Counted from the first letter of the stretch, positions 37,988 to 48,639 are shown. The stretch: 64,000 nucleotides of DNA from Streptomyces sp. NBC_01689 (GCF_036250675.1 NZ_CP109592.1:4340001-4404000); one strand, 5' to 3'. Made by a program: numbers and translations. Notes: a model not told the origin generated them from the letters alone.

Positions 37988-39433
37988 TCACCCCATGACG
38001 TCGCGCCAGGCGTCCCGTACCGCCTCCGCCACGTCGTGCGCCCCCACCGGCGCCCCCTCCGCCGCGAGCCGCCCCGCGAGTCCGTGGAGGTACGCCCCCA
38101 CACTCCCCGCGTCCGACGCCGACAGCCCGGACGCCAGCAACGACCCGGCGAGCCCGGACAGCACGTCCCCGCTCCCGGCCGTGGCCAGCCACGCGGTCCC
38201 CGTCGGGTTCACCCGCACGACCCCGCCCCCGGGATCGGCGACCAGCGTCGTCGACCCCTTCAGCAGCACGGTCGCGCCGTAGAGCGCCGCCAGCTCGCGC
38301 ACGGACGCCAGCCGCGCCCGCTCCACCGACTCCCGCGCCACCCCGAGCAGCGCCGCCGCCTCTCCGGCGTGCGGGGTCAGCAGAGTCGGCGCGGTCCGTC
38401 CGCGTACCGTCGCGCGGTCGGCGAGCCGCAGTCCGTCCGCGTCGACGAGCACCGGCACGTCCGCCGCCAGCACCTCGGCCACCGCCGACGCGTCGTCCCC
38501 GGCGCCGGGCCCCACCACCCACGCCTGCACCCGCCCGGCCCGCGCGGGTCCCAGGTCCGACACCAGCGTCTCGGGGAAACGGGAGATCACGGCTTCCGCC
38601 GCGGGCCCCACGTAGCGCACCGCTCCCGCGCCGCCGCGCAGCGCCCCGGCGACGGCGAGCACGGCGGCCCCCGGATACCGGGCGGACCCGGCCGCGATCC
38701 CCACCACGCCCCGCCGGTACTTGTCGCTCTCCGCCCCCGGCGCGGGCAGCCGCGCCGCCACGTCCACGTGCTGCAGCGCCTCCAGGTCGGGCGGGTCGGG
38801 CAGATCGAGCCCGATGTCGACGAGGCGCACCGAACCGGCGTACTCACGCGCCGGATCGATCAGCAGCGCCGGCTTGTGGGTCCCGAAGGTCACCGTCAGA
38901 TCGGCGCGGACCGCCGGGCCGAGGACCTCTCCGGTGTCCGCCTCGACGCCGCTCGGCAGGTCCACGGCGACCACCACCGCGCGGGAGTCCGCGGCGGACT
39001 CCGCGAGCGCCGCCGCCTCGGGCCGCAGACCGCCCTTGCCGCCGATCCCCACGATGCCGTCGACGACGAGGTCGGCCCGCCTGACGGTTTCCCGCGCGGT
39101 GCCGGGGCCGCCGTCCCCGCCCTCGACCGCCGATCCGCCGGCCCGGAGCAGTGCGGCCAGTCCCCCGGCGTGGGTGCGTCCGGGCGCGAGCAGCACCGCG
39201 GTGACGCCCGCTCCGCGCCGGGCGAGGCGCGCGCCCGCGTACAGCGCGTCCCCGCCGTTGTCCCCGCTGCCGACGAGCAGCACGACCCGGCTGCCGTACA
39301 CCCGCCCCAGCACGTCCGCGCAGGCGGCGGCGAGTCCGGCGGCCGCCCGCTGCATCAAGGCCCCTTCGGGAAGCCGTGCCATCAGCTCCCGTTCGGCGGT
39401 CCTCACGGTCTCCACGCTGTACGCAGTACGCAT
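37988..39433 (-). CDS. nnr: Bifunctional NAD(P)H-hydrate epimerase / ADP-dependent dehydratase
   Basis: A 481-residue fusion for repair of damaged NAD(P)HX. The N-terminal YjeF_N epimerase domain (about 1–215) has LVGSGDNGGDALYAG and VVAVDLPSGVEADTG. The C-terminal ribokinase-like dehydratase (about 230–480) has LLTPHAGEAAALLG and the ATP/ADP-site GSGDVLSGLAGSLLASG. The fusion is typical of bacteria. It lies next to acpS, 123 bp downstream of it on the same strand, as often seen in actinobacteria. Confidence 0.95.
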   Translation of the reverse strand: MRTAYSVETVRTAERELMARLPEGALMQRAAAGLAAACADVLGRVYGSRVVLLVGSGDNGGDALYAGARLARRGAGVTAVLLAPGRTHAGGLAALLRAGGSAVEGGDGGPGTARETVRRADLVVDGIVGIGGKGGLRPEAAALAESAADSRAVVVAVDLPSGVEADTGEVLGPAVRADLTVTFGTHKPALLIDPAREYAGSVRLVDIGLDLPDPPDLEALQHVDVAARLPAPGAESDKYRRGVVGIAAGSARYPGAAVLAVAGALRGGAGAVRYVGPAAEAVISRFPETLVSDLGPARAGRVQAWVVGPGAGDDASAVAEVLAADVPVLVDADGLRLADRATVRGRTAPTLLTPHAGEAAALLGVARESVERARLASVRELAALYGATVLLKGSTTLVADPGGGVVRVNPTGTAWLATAGSGDVLSGLAGSLLASGLSASDAGSVGAYLHGLAGRLAAEGAPVGAHDVAEAVRDAWRDVMG

Positions 39434-39556
39434 GGGACCGAGTCTTCCGTACGGAGCCCCGCCGTGCCGCCCCGGCCACCCCGTCCGTGCCGCTCCGGTC
39501 GCCCCCGTCCATGCCGCCCCCGGCCGTCCCCGTCCGGGGCGCGCCGGCCGGCCCGG

Positions 39557-39928
39557 CTATCCCTCCGCGATCACCACCGCCGAGGCCACCCCCGCGTCGT
39601 GGCTGAGCGACACGTGCCACGACGTGACGCCCAGTTCGGCCGCGCGCGCCGCCACGGTCCCCCGTACCCGCAGTCGCGGCCGGCCGCTGTCCTCGACATA
39701 GACCTCGGCGTCCGTCCAGCGCATTCCGCCCGGAGCGCCCAGCGCCTTGGCGACCGCCTCCTTCGCGGCGAACCGCACGGCGAGGGACGCGATACCCCGG
39801 CGCTCCCCGCTCGGCAGCCACACCTCCCGCTCCACGAAGAGGCGTTGGGCCAGCCCCGGCGTACGCTCCAGCGACGCCCGGAACCGGTCGATCTCGGCCA
39901 CGTCGATCCCGACCCCGATGATGCTCAT
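39557..39928 (-). CDS. acpS: Holo-[acyl-carrier-protein] synthase
   Basis: A 123-residue phosphopantetheinyl transferase that activates fatty-acid (and some polyketide) carrier proteins. Family signatures are [14 protein letters not shown] at the start, [13 protein letters not shown] (WxxKEA-type Mg/CoA site, about 50–62) and HVSLSHD near the C-terminus. The ATG at 39928 matches the family start. It precedes nnr. Confidence 0.96.
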   Translation of the reverse strand: MSIIGVGIDVAEIDRFRASLERTPGLAQRLFVEREVWLPSGERRGIASLAVRFAAKEAVAKALGAPGGMRWTDAEVYVEDSGRPRLRVRGTVAARAAELGVTSWHVSLSHDAGVASAVVIAEG

Positions 39929-40179
39929 GCCGAGCACCCTACGACCGTCCCGGCCGCCTCGGCGTACCACTGAGCCGCCGCCACCACGGTCCTCGGCCGA
40001 GTCGCCGCCCACCCCCGCGAAATCTCGCTCCCCTCCTGTCACAGCTCCCTGTTAGCCTGCGGCGACTTGATCACGTCCCGCGTCCGCCTCGCACGGACCG
40101 CACGTCGATCACACGTTCCCGCGCGCCCTGGGGGGCCAGTCGGCGCGCCCCGCAACGCAGTCGCCAGGGGGGCGGACAC

Positions 40180-41160
40180 ATGAGCAGTGCCACCAGGAAC
40201 GACGACAGGGGCGGAGGAAGACCTCTCACCGTCCGGGGACCGGTGACGGACCCCTTCGACGCGTTCCCCGAACTCGCCCCGCTGCGTACCGCCGCGCGGG
40301 ACGGCGACTGGGCCGCCGTCCTCGACTTCGTCGCCGGGCTCGACTCCGTGGACGAGGTCTGCCTCGCCTCCCATCTCGTCGCAGCCATCCCCGATGTGGA
40401 GATCTGTCTGCAACAGGCCGTCGCCGCCCGGCCTACCGCCCCGCTGCCCCGCACCCTGCTCGCCGAGCGGCAGATCCGCATCGGCTGGGACATCCGCAGC
40501 GGCGCCCGTGCCCAGCACGTCTCCCGCGACCAGTTCGAGCAGTTCCACGACCGGCTCCGCAAGGCGGAGCAGCTGCTGATCGAGGTGTGCGCGGAGCACC
40601 CGGCGTTCGCCCCGGCGTGGACCGCCCGACTGCTCACCGCCCGCGGTCTGGAACTGGGCCAGTCCGAGGCCCGTCGCCGTTACGACCGGATGTCGGCCCA
40701 CCATCCGCACGCCTATCGCGCACAGACGCTGCTGCTCCAGCAGCTCTGCCCGAAGTGGAGCGGTTCCTGGGACGCCGCGCACGGCTTCGCCCGGGAGTGC
40801 GCGAGCGCCGCGCCGGACGGCTCCGACTCCGGGGCCCTGGTCGCCCTCGCCCACATCGAGCACTGGCTCGAACTGGAGGGCGTCGAGGAAGCCGCCTACC
40901 TGCGGGACCTGTCGGTCCGCAACGAACTGCGCACCGCCGCCCGAAGCTCGGTGCTGCACCCGGCCCACCGGCCCGGCTGGGACGGGATCGGCGCGCACAG
41001 CGCCTTCGCGATGGCGTTCTCCCTCGGTGGTCACCACAAGGACGCGGCCCCGCACTTCGCCGCGCTGGGCGACCGGGTCTCGGAGTCGCCGTGGCAGTAC
41101 CTGGCGGACTGGCGGAGTCAGTTCGCGCGCTACCGCACGTCCGCGCTGGAAACGCTCTGA
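40180..41160 (+). CDS. Unknown helical protein, first gene of a pair with an M16 homologue
   Basis: A 326-residue soluble-looking protein without signal or membrane segments. After a short polar lead it is largely helical, with aromatic/Leu repeats (CLASHLVAAIPDVEICLQQAV, HDRLRKAEQLLIEVCAEHPAFAPAWTARLLTARGLE) suggesting a TPR-like solenoid. There is a His/Gly-rich C-terminal part (GIGAHSAFAMAFSLGGHHKDA). I do not recognise the family. Its stop is 18 bp before the M16 gene, so the two are probably co-transcribed; a substrate-binding or adaptor role is conceivable (inference). Confidence 0.75.
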   Translation: MSSATRNDDRGGGRPLTVRGPVTDPFDAFPELAPLRTAARDGDWAAVLDFVAGLDSVDEVCLASHLVAAIPDVEICLQQAVAARPTAPLPRTLLAERQIRIGWDIRSGARAQHVSRDQFEQFHDRLRKAEQLLIEVCAEHPAFAPAWTARLLTARGLELGQSEARRRYDRMSAHHPHAYRAQTLLLQQLCPKWSGSWDAAHGFARECASAAPDGSDSGALVALAHIEHWLELEGVEEAAYLRDLSVRNELRTAARSSVLHPAHRPGWDGIGAHSAFAMAFSLGGHHKDAAPHFAALGDRVSESPWQYLADWRSQFARYRTSALETL

Positions 41161-41178
41161 GGGGGGGGCGGAGAACAC

Positions 41179-43059
41179 ATGACCACGGAACACGAGAGAG
41201 ACACACCCGGGGGACCCGGGCCCACGACCGACGGCACGGGCACGACCGCGCTCACCACCGAAGCCGCGCCCACGCCGACACTCACGACGACGCCGACGCC
41301 CGTGCCCGACCCGCTGACCGCTCCCACCGGCCCGACCGCTCCCAGCGCCCCGAAGGCCCTGTTCTCCCAGGCCGTCACCCAGGGCATCCCCACCCTGTAC
41401 GCCCCCCGCCCGGGCGAGATCACCGCCGGCATCTTCTTCCGTGTGGGCCGCGCCGACGAGACGCTGGCGACATCCGGGATCACCCACCTCGTCGAACATC
41501 TCGCGCTGCACCACCTGGGCCTGTCCGACCTGCACTACAACGGCACCACGTCGAACACGTACACCCACTTCCACGTCACCGGTACGCAGGCGGAGGTCGT
41601 CACCTACCTCAACACCGTCTGCGCGGCCCTGCGTGACCTCCCGCTGGACCGGCTGGAGACGGAGAAGGAGATCCTGCGCACGGAGGCGGCCGGCCGTGGA
41701 GACGGCCCCGACGCCCAGCTCCCGTTGTGGCGCTACGGCGCGCAGGGATACGGCCTGTCCAGCTACAGCCAGCTCGGGACCTGGACCCTGACCCCCGATC
41801 AGGTGCGCGACTGGGCACGGACTCGCTTCACCCGGGACAACGCCGTGTTGTGGATCACCAGCGCCGAGATCCCGGCCGCTCTGGACCTCACCCTGCCCGT
41901 CGGGACGCGCATCCCCGCACCCGCCGCGTCCAGCACGCTTCCCGTCACGCCCGCCTTCATCCACGGCGCCGACGGCCACGTCGTCTTCGACGCGGTCCTG
42001 CGCCGCTCCACCGCCGCCGCCGTCTTCGCCGAGGTCCTGAGCCGCGCGCTCTTCCAGGATCTGCGTCAGGAGGGCGGCTACTCGTACACCGCGCAGGCCG
42101 ACTACCGCCCCCGCGACGCCGACTTCGCCACCCTCACGGCGTACGCCGACGCGCTGCCGAAGAAGCAGGACGCCGTGGTCGGCGGTTTCGTCGACGCCTT
42201 CGGCCGGCTACGCGCGGGCCGCGTCGAGCAGTCCGAACTCGACGCCGTGCGCGGCAAGATGCTCAAGATGTACGACACCCCCGACCTCGGCGCCGCCATG
42301 CTGCCGTCGGACGCGCTGAACCTGCTGACCGGCCATCCGATCCTCTCCCCCGAGGAGCATCGGGCCGAGCTGGCCGCGGTGACGGTCGCTGATCTGCGCG
42401 AGGTCGCCCGCGCGGCCTGGGCCGACGGGCTGCTCCAGGTGCCGGGCCGGGGTGCCGACTGGGCGGGCTGCGCGCAGGCCCCGCGGTATTCGGAATCCGC
42501 CGTCACCGGCACCAGGCACCAGTCCCTGGAGGACGAACGGTGCACGCTGGTGATCGGCGCCGAAGGGGTGAGCCTGACGACGCCGGGCGGTCCGGTGACC
42601 GTACGCTACGACTCCGTCGCGGCGATGACCACCCGGCCCGACGGCGCGCGTTCCCTGACCGGGCTCGACGGCTTCCATCTGGCGATCGAGCCGACCCTGT
42701 ACCGGGGCGTCACCGAGGAGAGGATCGCCGCGGTGGACGCGCGCGTGCCCGCCGCCGCGCGGGTACCGCTGCCGGCCCGGGTCGCGGAACAGATCCCGCA
42801 GCCGCCCGAGCCGAAGGCCTCCGGTCCGGAGGCCCGGCGGCCCCGTTGGAGGGCAGCGCTTCGGGGCCTGCCCTTCGGGCTCGTCGCCCTGGTGGTGGTG
42901 GACACGGTGTTCGGCCTGGGCATCCTGTTCTCCGTCGTCCACGAGGCCACCGCGGCCGAACCGCACTGGAGCCGGTTCCTCCGCCTCTTCCTGCCGACCG
43001 TCCTGCTGGTCCACTACACCCGCCGGGCGTACCACCGCCACAGACACGCCCGCGGATGA
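41179..43059 (+). CDS. Membrane-anchored M16 (insulinase-like) metallopeptidase homologue
   Basis: A 626-residue protein. A Thr/Pro-rich N-terminal lead (about 1–60) precedes an M16 fold with zinc motif HLVEH (103–107) and a downstream ETEKEILRTEAAG, whose Glu is the probable third ligand. A second M16-like half follows (DAVLRRSTAAAVFAEVLSR, QEGGYSYTAQADYR). About residues 455–545 form a beta-rich PH-like region. Two hydrophobic segments (about 557–580 and 590–608) near the C-terminus anchor it in the membrane. The active site looks intact. With the 40180 gene it forms a two-gene operon ending at a perfect hairpin. Confidence 0.8.
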   Translation: MTTEHERDTPGGPGPTTDGTGTTALTTEAAPTPTLTTTPTPVPDPLTAPTGPTAPSAPKALFSQAVTQGIPTLYAPRPGEITAGIFFRVGRADETLATSGITHLVEHLALHHLGLSDLHYNGTTSNTYTHFHVTGTQAEVVTYLNTVCAALRDLPLDRLETEKEILRTEAAGRGDGPDAQLPLWRYGAQGYGLSSYSQLGTWTLTPDQVRDWARTRFTRDNAVLWITSAEIPAALDLTLPVGTRIPAPAASSTLPVTPAFIHGADGHVVFDAVLRRSTAAAVFAEVLSRALFQDLRQEGGYSYTAQADYRPRDADFATLTAYADALPKKQDAVVGGFVDAFGRLRAGRVEQSELDAVRGKMLKMYDTPDLGAAMLPSDALNLLTGHPILSPEEHRAELAAVTVADLREVARAAWADGLLQVPGRGADWAGCAQAPRYSESAVTGTRHQSLEDERCTLVIGAEGVSLTTPGGPVTVRYDSVAAMTTRPDGARSLTGLDGFHLAIEPTLYRGVTEERIAAVDARVPAAARVPLPARVAEQIPQPPEPKASGPEARRPRWRAALRGLPFGLVALVVVDTVFGLGILFSVVHEATAAEPHWSRFLRLFLPTVLLVHYTRRAYHRHRHARG

Positions 43060-43103
43060 CCCATCGTGCCCGCCCGGCCGCGGACGCCCCTCGGCGGTGG
43101 CTG

Positions 43104-43135
43104 CCGGTGGCCGTCCCGCCCGGGACGGCCACCGG
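43104..43135. terminator. Bidirectional terminator between M16 and glmS genes
   Basis: A 15-bp perfect GC-rich stem (43104–43118 with 43121–43135) with a two-base spacer lies between convergent stop codons. The short loop opens to a few bases in RNA. Confidence 0.8.
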
Positions 43136-43141
43136 GCGCGC

Positions 43142-44989
43142 TCACTCCACCGTCACCGACTTCGCCAGGTTGCGCGGCTGGTCCACCTCGTTGCCCCGCG
43201 CCGTCGCGAGCTCGCAGGCGAACACCTGCAGGGGGACCGTGGCCACCAGCGGCTGGAGCAGGGTCGGCGTCACCGGGATGCGGATCAGATGGTCGGCGTA
43301 CGGCACCACCGCCTCGTCGCCCTCCTCCGCGATCACGATGGTGCGCGCCCCCCGGGCCCGGATCTCCTGGATGTTGGACACGATCTTGTCGTGCAGGACG
43401 GACCGGCCGCGTGGTGAGGGCACGACCACCACGACCGGCAGGTCCTCCTCGATCAGGGCGATCGGCCCGTGCTTCAGCTCGCCCGCCGCGAAGCCCTCGG
43501 CGTGCATGTACGCCAGCTCCTTGAGCTTGAGGGCGCCCTCCAGCGCGACCGGGTAGCCGACGTGCCGGCCGAGGAACAGGACGGTCCGCTTGTCCGCGAG
43601 CGTCCGTGCCAGCTGCCGTACCGGCTCCATGGTCTCCAGGACCCGCTCGACCTCACCGGAGATGTGCGACAGGTCCCGGATCACGGCCTGGATCTCGTCG
43701 CCCCACTTGGTGCCGCGCACCTGGCCGAGGTAGAGCGCGACCAGGTAGCAGGCCACCAGCTGGGTGAGGAACGCCTTCGTCGAGGCGACCGCGACCTCCG
43801 GGCCCGCGTGCGTGTAGAGCACGGCGTCCGACTCGCGCGGGATCGTCGAGCCGTTGGTGTTGCAGATCGCCAGCACCTTGGAGCCCTGGTCGCGCGCGTG
43901 CCGCAGCGCCATCAGGGTGTCCATGGTCTCGCCGGACTGGGAGATCGCGATGACCAGCGAACGCGCGCCCAGGATGGGGTCCCGGTAGCGGAACTCGCTG
44001 GCCAGCTCCACCTCGCAGGGGATCCGCGTCCAGTGCTCGATGGCGTACTTGGCGATCAGCCCGGCGTGGAACGCCGTACCGCAGGCCACGATGACGACCT
44101 TGTCGACCTCCCGCAGCTCCCGTACCGGAATCCGTACCTCGTCCAGCCGGAGCGAGCCGCCCGCGTCGATGCGGCCCAGGAGCGTGTCGGCGACCGCCTT
44201 GGGCTGCTCGGCGATCTCCTTGAGCATGAAGTAGTCGTAGCCGCCCTTCTCGGCCGCCGCCGCGTCCCAGTCCACGTGGTAGGAGCGCACCTCGGCGGGG
44301 CGCCCGTCGAAGCCGGTGACCGTCACTCCGTCCCGGCGCAGCTCCACCACCTGGTCCTGGCCCAGCTCGATCGCCGACCGCGTGTGGTCGATGAAGGCGG
44401 TGACGTCCGAGGCGAGAAAGGCCTCGCCCTCGCCGACACCGACCACGAGCGGCGAGTTGCGGCGCGCGCCCACGACCACGTCCGGCATGTCCGCGTGCAC
44501 CGCCACCAGGGTGAACGCGCCTTCCAGACGCCGGCACACCAGCCGCATCGCCTCCGCCAGGTCGGCGCAGACCGAGAACTCCTCGGCGAGCAGGTGCGCG
44601 ACGACCTCGGTGTCGGTCTCGGAGGCCAGTTCGTGGCCGCGTTCGGCCAGTTCGCCGCGGAGTTCGGCGAAGTTCTCGATGATCCCGTTGTGGACGACGG
44701 CGACCCGGCCCGCGTTGTCCAGGTGCGGATGCGCGTTCGCATCCGTGGGACCGCCGTGGGTGGCCCAGCGGGTGTGCCCGATCCCGGTCGTGCCGGTCGG
44801 CAACGGCCGGTCCACCAGCTCCTTCTCCAGGTTGACCAGCTTCCCGGCCCGCTTGGCCGCGGCCAGTCCGCCGTCCGCCGGCACGGCGACGCCCGCCGAG
44901 TCGTACCCCCGGTACTCCAGTCGCTTCAGTCCGGCCATCACCACGTCAAGCGCCGACTGCGACCCCACGTATCCCACGATTCCGCACAT
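43142..44989 (-). CDS. glmS: Glutamine–fructose-6-phosphate aminotransferase
   Basis: A 615-residue enzyme making glucosamine-6-phosphate, the entry to UDP-GlcNAc. The class II glutaminase domain begins with the nucleophile Cys2 (MCGIVGYVG), has GHTRWATHG and HNGIIENF. Two SIS domains follow (about 290–420 and 460–590; IVACGTAFHAG, ISQSGETMDT, GRHVGYPVALEGALKLKE). The C-terminus KSVTVE is canonical. There is no glmS ribozyme in the 219-bp upstream region shared with coaA. glmM is ~3 kb away. Confidence 0.97.
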   Translation of the reverse strand: MCGIVGYVGSQSALDVVMAGLKRLEYRGYDSAGVAVPADGGLAAAKRAGKLVNLEKELVDRPLPTGTTGIGHTRWATHGGPTDANAHPHLDNAGRVAVVHNGIIENFAELRGELAERGHELASETDTEVVAHLLAEEFSVCADLAEAMRLVCRRLEGAFTLVAVHADMPDVVVGARRNSPLVVGVGEGEAFLASDVTAFIDHTRSAIELGQDQVVELRRDGVTVTGFDGRPAEVRSYHVDWDAAAAEKGGYDYFMLKEIAEQPKAVADTLLGRIDAGGSLRLDEVRIPVRELREVDKVVIVACGTAFHAGLIAKYAIEHWTRIPCEVELASEFRYRDPILGARSLVIAISQSGETMDTLMALRHARDQGSKVLAICNTNGSTIPRESDAVLYTHAGPEVAVASTKAFLTQLVACYLVALYLGQVRGTKWGDEIQAVIRDLSHISGEVERVLETMEPVRQLARTLADKRTVLFLGRHVGYPVALEGALKLKELAYMHAEGFAAGELKHGPIALIEEDLPVVVVVPSPRGRSVLHDKIVSNIQEIRARGARTIVIAEEGDEAVVPYADHLIRIPVTPTLLQPLVATVPLQVFACELATARGNEVDQPRNLAKSVTVE

Positions 44990-45208
44990 GCGCGCAGCCT
45001 AAGGGCCGACACCCGTCACATCTCGGCATCTCGTGCCCGATATCGGAAATTCCAGCCGCCTTCCCGCACCGGTCTCCGGGACCCCGCTCGTCCCGGGCGC
45101 CTCAGAACCCCCTCAGGACGCCTCCCGCCGCTCCTCCGGCGACACCCCGCCGACCCCGCGTGACGGACCCCACGCCCCACCCCGTCCACACTCCCGTAAC
45201 AATGGACT

Positions 45209-46198
45209 GTGATCTCTCCGGTCTCCCCGATGCCCCGGAGCGCCCACCGGCAGAAGCCGGAGGCGACTCCCTACGTCGACCTCACCCGCACGGAGTGGAG
45301 CGCGCTGCGCGAGAAGACGCCGCTGCCGCTGAACGCCGAGGAGGTCGAGAAGCTGCGCGGTCTGGGCGATGTCATCGACCTCGACGAGGTGCGGGACATC
45401 TACCTTCCGCTGTCCCGGCTGCTGAATCTGTACGTCGGTGCCACGGACGGGCTGAGAGGGGCGCTGAACACCTTCCTCGGTGAGAAGGGCTCGCAGTCCG
45501 GCACCCCGTTCGTGATAGGCGTGGCGGGTTCGGTCGCCGTCGGGAAGTCCACCGTCGCCCGTCTGCTGCAGGCCCTCCTCTCCCGCTGGCCCGAACACCC
45601 GCGCGTCGAACTCGTGACCACCGACGGTTTCCTGCTCCCCACCAAGGAGCTGGAGGCGCGCGGCCTGATGTCGCGGAAAGGTTTCCCCGAGTCGTACGAC
45701 CGCCGTGCCCTCACCCGGTTCGTCGCCGACATCAAGGCGGGCAAGGACGAGGTCACCGCGCCCGTCTACTCCCACCTCATCTACGACATCGTCCCCGGCC
45801 AGAAGCTCACGGTACGCCGCCCCGACATCCTCATCGTCGAAGGCCTGAACGTGCTGCAGCCGGCCCTGCCGGGCAAGGACGGCCGCACCCGGGTCGGTCT
45901 CGCCGACTACTTCGACTTCAGCGTGTACGTCGACGCCCGCACGGAGGACATCGAGGCCTGGTACCTCAACCGCTTCCGCAAGCTGCGCGCCACCGCCTTC
46001 CAGGACCCCTCCTCCTACTTCCGCAAGTACACGCAGGTCTCCGAGGAGGAAGCGCTCGACTACGCCCGCACGACCTGGCGGACCATCAACAAGCCCAATC
46101 TGGTGGAGAACGTGGCCCCCACCCGTGGCCGTGCCGCCCTCGTCGTCCGCAAGGGCCCGGACCACAAGGTGCAGCGCCTGAGCCTGCGCAAGCTGTAG
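45209..46198 (+). CDS. coaA: Pantothenate kinase (type I)
   Basis: A 329-residue type I PanK phosphorylating pantothenate for CoA synthesis. Walker A is [12 protein letters not shown] (about 103–114), followed by TTDGFLLP and [10 protein letters not shown]. Length and C-terminal RTINxPNLxENVxPTRxRAxLVxRKG are canonical. The GTG at 45209 gives a short 15-residue lead. It is divergent from glmS; the intergenic gap probably holds both promoters. Confidence 0.96.
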   Translation: MISPVSPMPRSAHRQKPEATPYVDLTRTEWSALREKTPLPLNAEEVEKLRGLGDVIDLDEVRDIYLPLSRLLNLYVGATDGLRGALNTFLGEKGSQSGTPFVIGVAGSVAVGKSTVARLLQALLSRWPEHPRVELVTTDGFLLPTKELEARGLMSRKGFPESYDRRALTRFVADIKAGKDEVTAPVYSHLIYDIVPGQKLTVRRPDILIVEGLNVLQPALPGKDGRTRVGLADYFDFSVYVDARTEDIEAWYLNRFRKLRATAFQDPSSYFRKYTQVSEEEALDYARTTWRTINKPNLVENVAPTRGRAALVVRKGPDHKVQRLSLRKL

Positions 46199-46242
46199 TC
46201 CCGTACGGCCACCGGCCGTTCGGTGCGGCTACCCTGCCCGGC

Positions 46243-47184
46243 ATGCTGCATCTGCGTCTGATCACACCGGCCGAACGGACCGACGAGGTGGTGCGCCTGA
46301 TCGGGCGTACGGTCGGCACCACCCATCTCGTCGTGCTGCCCGGCGCCGCCCGCGATCCGGCCGGTGACGTCGTGATGTGCGACGTGGCACGCGAGGCGGG
46401 CGACGAACTGATCGGCGGCCTGCGGGACCTGGGCATCGACAGCGCGGGCTCGATCGCGGTCGAGGACATCGACCTGTCGCTGTCGGCGCGCGCCGACCGG
46501 GCGGAGGACGAGGCGCCGGGCGAGGGCGCGGACGCGGTGCTGTGGGAACACCTGGCGGAGGCCACGCACGAGGAGTCGACGCTGTCGGTCACCTACGTCG
46601 CCTTCATCACCCTCGCCACGATGATCGCGGCCTGCGGTGTGGTGCTCGACAACGCGGTCCTGATCGTGGGCGCGATGGCCGTGGGCCCGGAGTTCGGCCC
46701 GCTGGCCGGCATCTGCACCGCGCTCGTGCGGCGCACCGCGCGACCGGCCCTGCGCTCGCTGACGGCGCTGCTGGCCGGCTTCGCGATCGCCATGGCGGTG
46801 ACGGTGCTCTTCAGCCTGTTCATGGACGGGGTGGGCCTGTTCAGCGAGGAGCAGCTGGAGGGCGCCCGGCCCGACACGGGGTTCGTCTACGCGCCCGACT
46901 GGTTCTCGTTCGTCGTCGCGGTGCTCGCGGGCACCGCCGGCGTGCTGTCGCTGACCTCGGCGAAGTCCGGCGCCCTGGTGGGCGTCGCGATCTCGGTGAC
47001 CACGGTCCCGGCCGCGGCGAACGCCGCGGTGGCCCTGGGCTACGGGGACATGGGCCAGACCTGGGGATCGACCCAGCAGCTCCTGCTGAACCTGCTGGGC
47101 ATCGTGCTCGCGGGCACGCTCACCCTGCTCGCCCAGAAGTGGATCTGGGCGAGACAGCGTGGTGCGGCGCCCGGACCCGGCTAG
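46243..47184 (+). CDS. DUF389 membrane protein
   Basis: A 313-residue protein with a ~115-residue cytoplasmic lead ([19 protein letters not shown]...) and about five or six membrane helices thereafter ([95 protein letters not shown]). DUF389 proteins have no firm function; transport is suspected. It follows coaA by 44 bp on the same strand. Its TAG stop interlocks with the convergent glmM stop within CTAG. Confidence 0.9.
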   Translation: MLHLRLITPAERTDEVVRLIGRTVGTTHLVVLPGAARDPAGDVVMCDVAREAGDELIGGLRDLGIDSAGSIAVEDIDLSLSARADRAEDEAPGEGADAVLWEHLAEATHEESTLSVTYVAFITLATMIAACGVVLDNAVLIVGAMAVGPEFGPLAGICTALVRRTARPALRSLTALLAGFAIAMAVTVLFSLFMDGVGLFSEEQLEGARPDTGFVYAPDWFSFVVAVLAGTAGVLSLTSAKSGALVGVAISVTTVPAAANAAVALGYGDMGQTWGSTQQLLLNLLGIVLAGTLTLLAQKWIWARQRGAAPGPG

Positions 47185-48539
47185 CCGAGCGAGGACTTCA
47201 CGGCGTCCGCGAGCCGGCCGGCCACCGAACGGGCGTGGTCGATGTCGGCGGCCTCGACCATGACCCGGACGAGCGGCTCGGTGCCGGAGGGGCGCAGCAA
47301 CACCCGTCCGGTGGTGCCGAGTTCACGCTCGGCCTCGACGACCGCGGCCGCCAGCTCGGCGGAGCTGTCGACCCGCGAGCGGTCCACGTCGGGAACGTTG
47401 ATGAGGACCTGCGGCAGCCGCTCCATGACGGACGCGAGGTCGCGCAGCGTACGGCCCGTCTGGGTGACGCGGGCGGCCAGCATCAGACCGGTCAGCGTGC
47501 CGTCACCGGTCGTGGCGTGGTCGAGGATGATCACGTGGCCGGACTGCTCGCCGCCGAGCGCGTAGCCGTGCTCCTTCATCTGCTCCAGGACGTAACGGTC
47601 TCCGACCGCGGTCTGGACGAGGGAGACACCCTCGCGCTCCATGGCGAGCTTGAAGCCCAGGTTGGACATGACCGTCGCGACAACGGTGTCGGAGCGCAGT
47701 GCCGAACGCTCCCGCATCGCCAGCGCGAGCACGGCCAGGATCTGGTCGCCGTCCACCTCGGCGCCCGTGTGGTCCACGGCGAGGCAGCGGTCGGCGTCAC
47801 CGTCGTGCGCGATGCCGAGGTCGGCGCCGTGCTCGACGACGGCGGCCTTGAGGAGCTCCAGGTGCGTGGAGCCGCAGCCGTCGTTGATGTTCAGCCCGTC
47901 CGGGGCGGTGCCGATGGTGACGATCTCGGCGCCGGCCCGCGCGAACGCCTCCGGGGAGACCCGGGCGGCGGCACCGTGCGCCTCGTCGAGGACGACCTTC
48001 AGCCCGTCGAGACGGTTCGGGAGCACACCGATGAGATGGGCGACGTACTGGTCGAAGCCCTCGTCGTACGAGCGCACCCGTCCGACGCCCGAACCCGTCG
48101 GCCGGTCCCAGGGAGCGCCGGTGCGGTGCTCGTCGTAGACGGCCTCGATCCGGTCCTCCAGCTCGTCGGCGAGCTTGTGCCCGCCGCGGGCGAAGAACTT
48201 GACCCCGTTGTCCGGCATGGCGTTGTGGCTCGCCGAGAGCATCACACCGAGGTCGGCACCGAGCGCACCGGTGAGGTAGGCGACCGCCGGGGTGGGCAGC
48301 ACCCCGACCCGCAGGACGTCCACGCCCGCGCTGGCCAGACCCGCGACCACGGCGGCTTCCAGGAACTCCCCGGACGCGCGCGGGTCCCGCCCGACCACTG
48401 CCACCGGCCGGTGGCCCTCGAACGTACCCGCCTCGGCCAGCACATGTGCCGCCGCCACGGAGAGACCGAGCGCCAGCTCGGCCGTCAGATCCGCGTTGGC
48501 GACACCGCGCACGCCGTCCGTGCCGAAGAGTCGTCCCAC
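47181..48539 (-). CDS. glmM: Phosphoglucosamine mutase
   Basis: A 452-residue alpha-D-phosphohexomutase converting GlcN-6-P to GlcN-1-P, next after GlmS. The phosphoserine loop is [13 protein letters not shown] (active Ser about 101), the metal loop is DGDADRCL, the sugar loop GGEQSGHVI, and the phosphate site [12 protein letters not shown]. It starts [11 protein letters not shown]. It lies downstream of rpsI-rplM on the same strand, separated by a terminator hairpin, and converges on the DUF389 gene with a four-base overlap of stops. Confidence 0.97.
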   Translation of the reverse strand: MGRLFGTDGVRGVANADLTAELALGLSVAAAHVLAEAGTFEGHRPVAVVGRDPRASGEFLEAAVVAGLASAGVDVLRVGVLPTPAVAYLTGALGADLGVMLSASHNAMPDNGVKFFARGGHKLADELEDRIEAVYDEHRTGAPWDRPTGSGVGRVRSYDEGFDQYVAHLIGVLPNRLDGLKVVLDEAHGAAARVSPEAFARAGAEIVTIGTAPDGLNINDGCGSTHLELLKAAVVEHGADLGIAHDGDADRCLAVDHTGAEVDGDQILAVLALAMRERSALRSDTVVATVMSNLGFKLAMEREGVSLVQTAVGDRYVLEQMKEHGYALGGEQSGHVIILDHATTGDGTLTGLMLAARVTQTGRTLRDLASVMERLPQVLINVPDVDRSRVDSSAELAAAVVEAERELGTTGRVLLRPSGTEPLVRVMVEAADIDHARSVAGRLADAVKSSLG

Positions 48540-48639
48540 TGGTGTCCTCCTGATGATGCTCAGTATTCGGAAGTCATCCGATCATGCAAGCCTTTGAGCG
48601 CCTTGTGCCGTTATACGCCCTGGGCTGGTGATAAACGAA

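Noticed and set aside
44990..45208. glmS ribozyme upstream of glmS
   Set aside because: No ribozyme core was recognisable and glmS ribozymes are typical of Firmicutes; the gap is short and shared with coaA.
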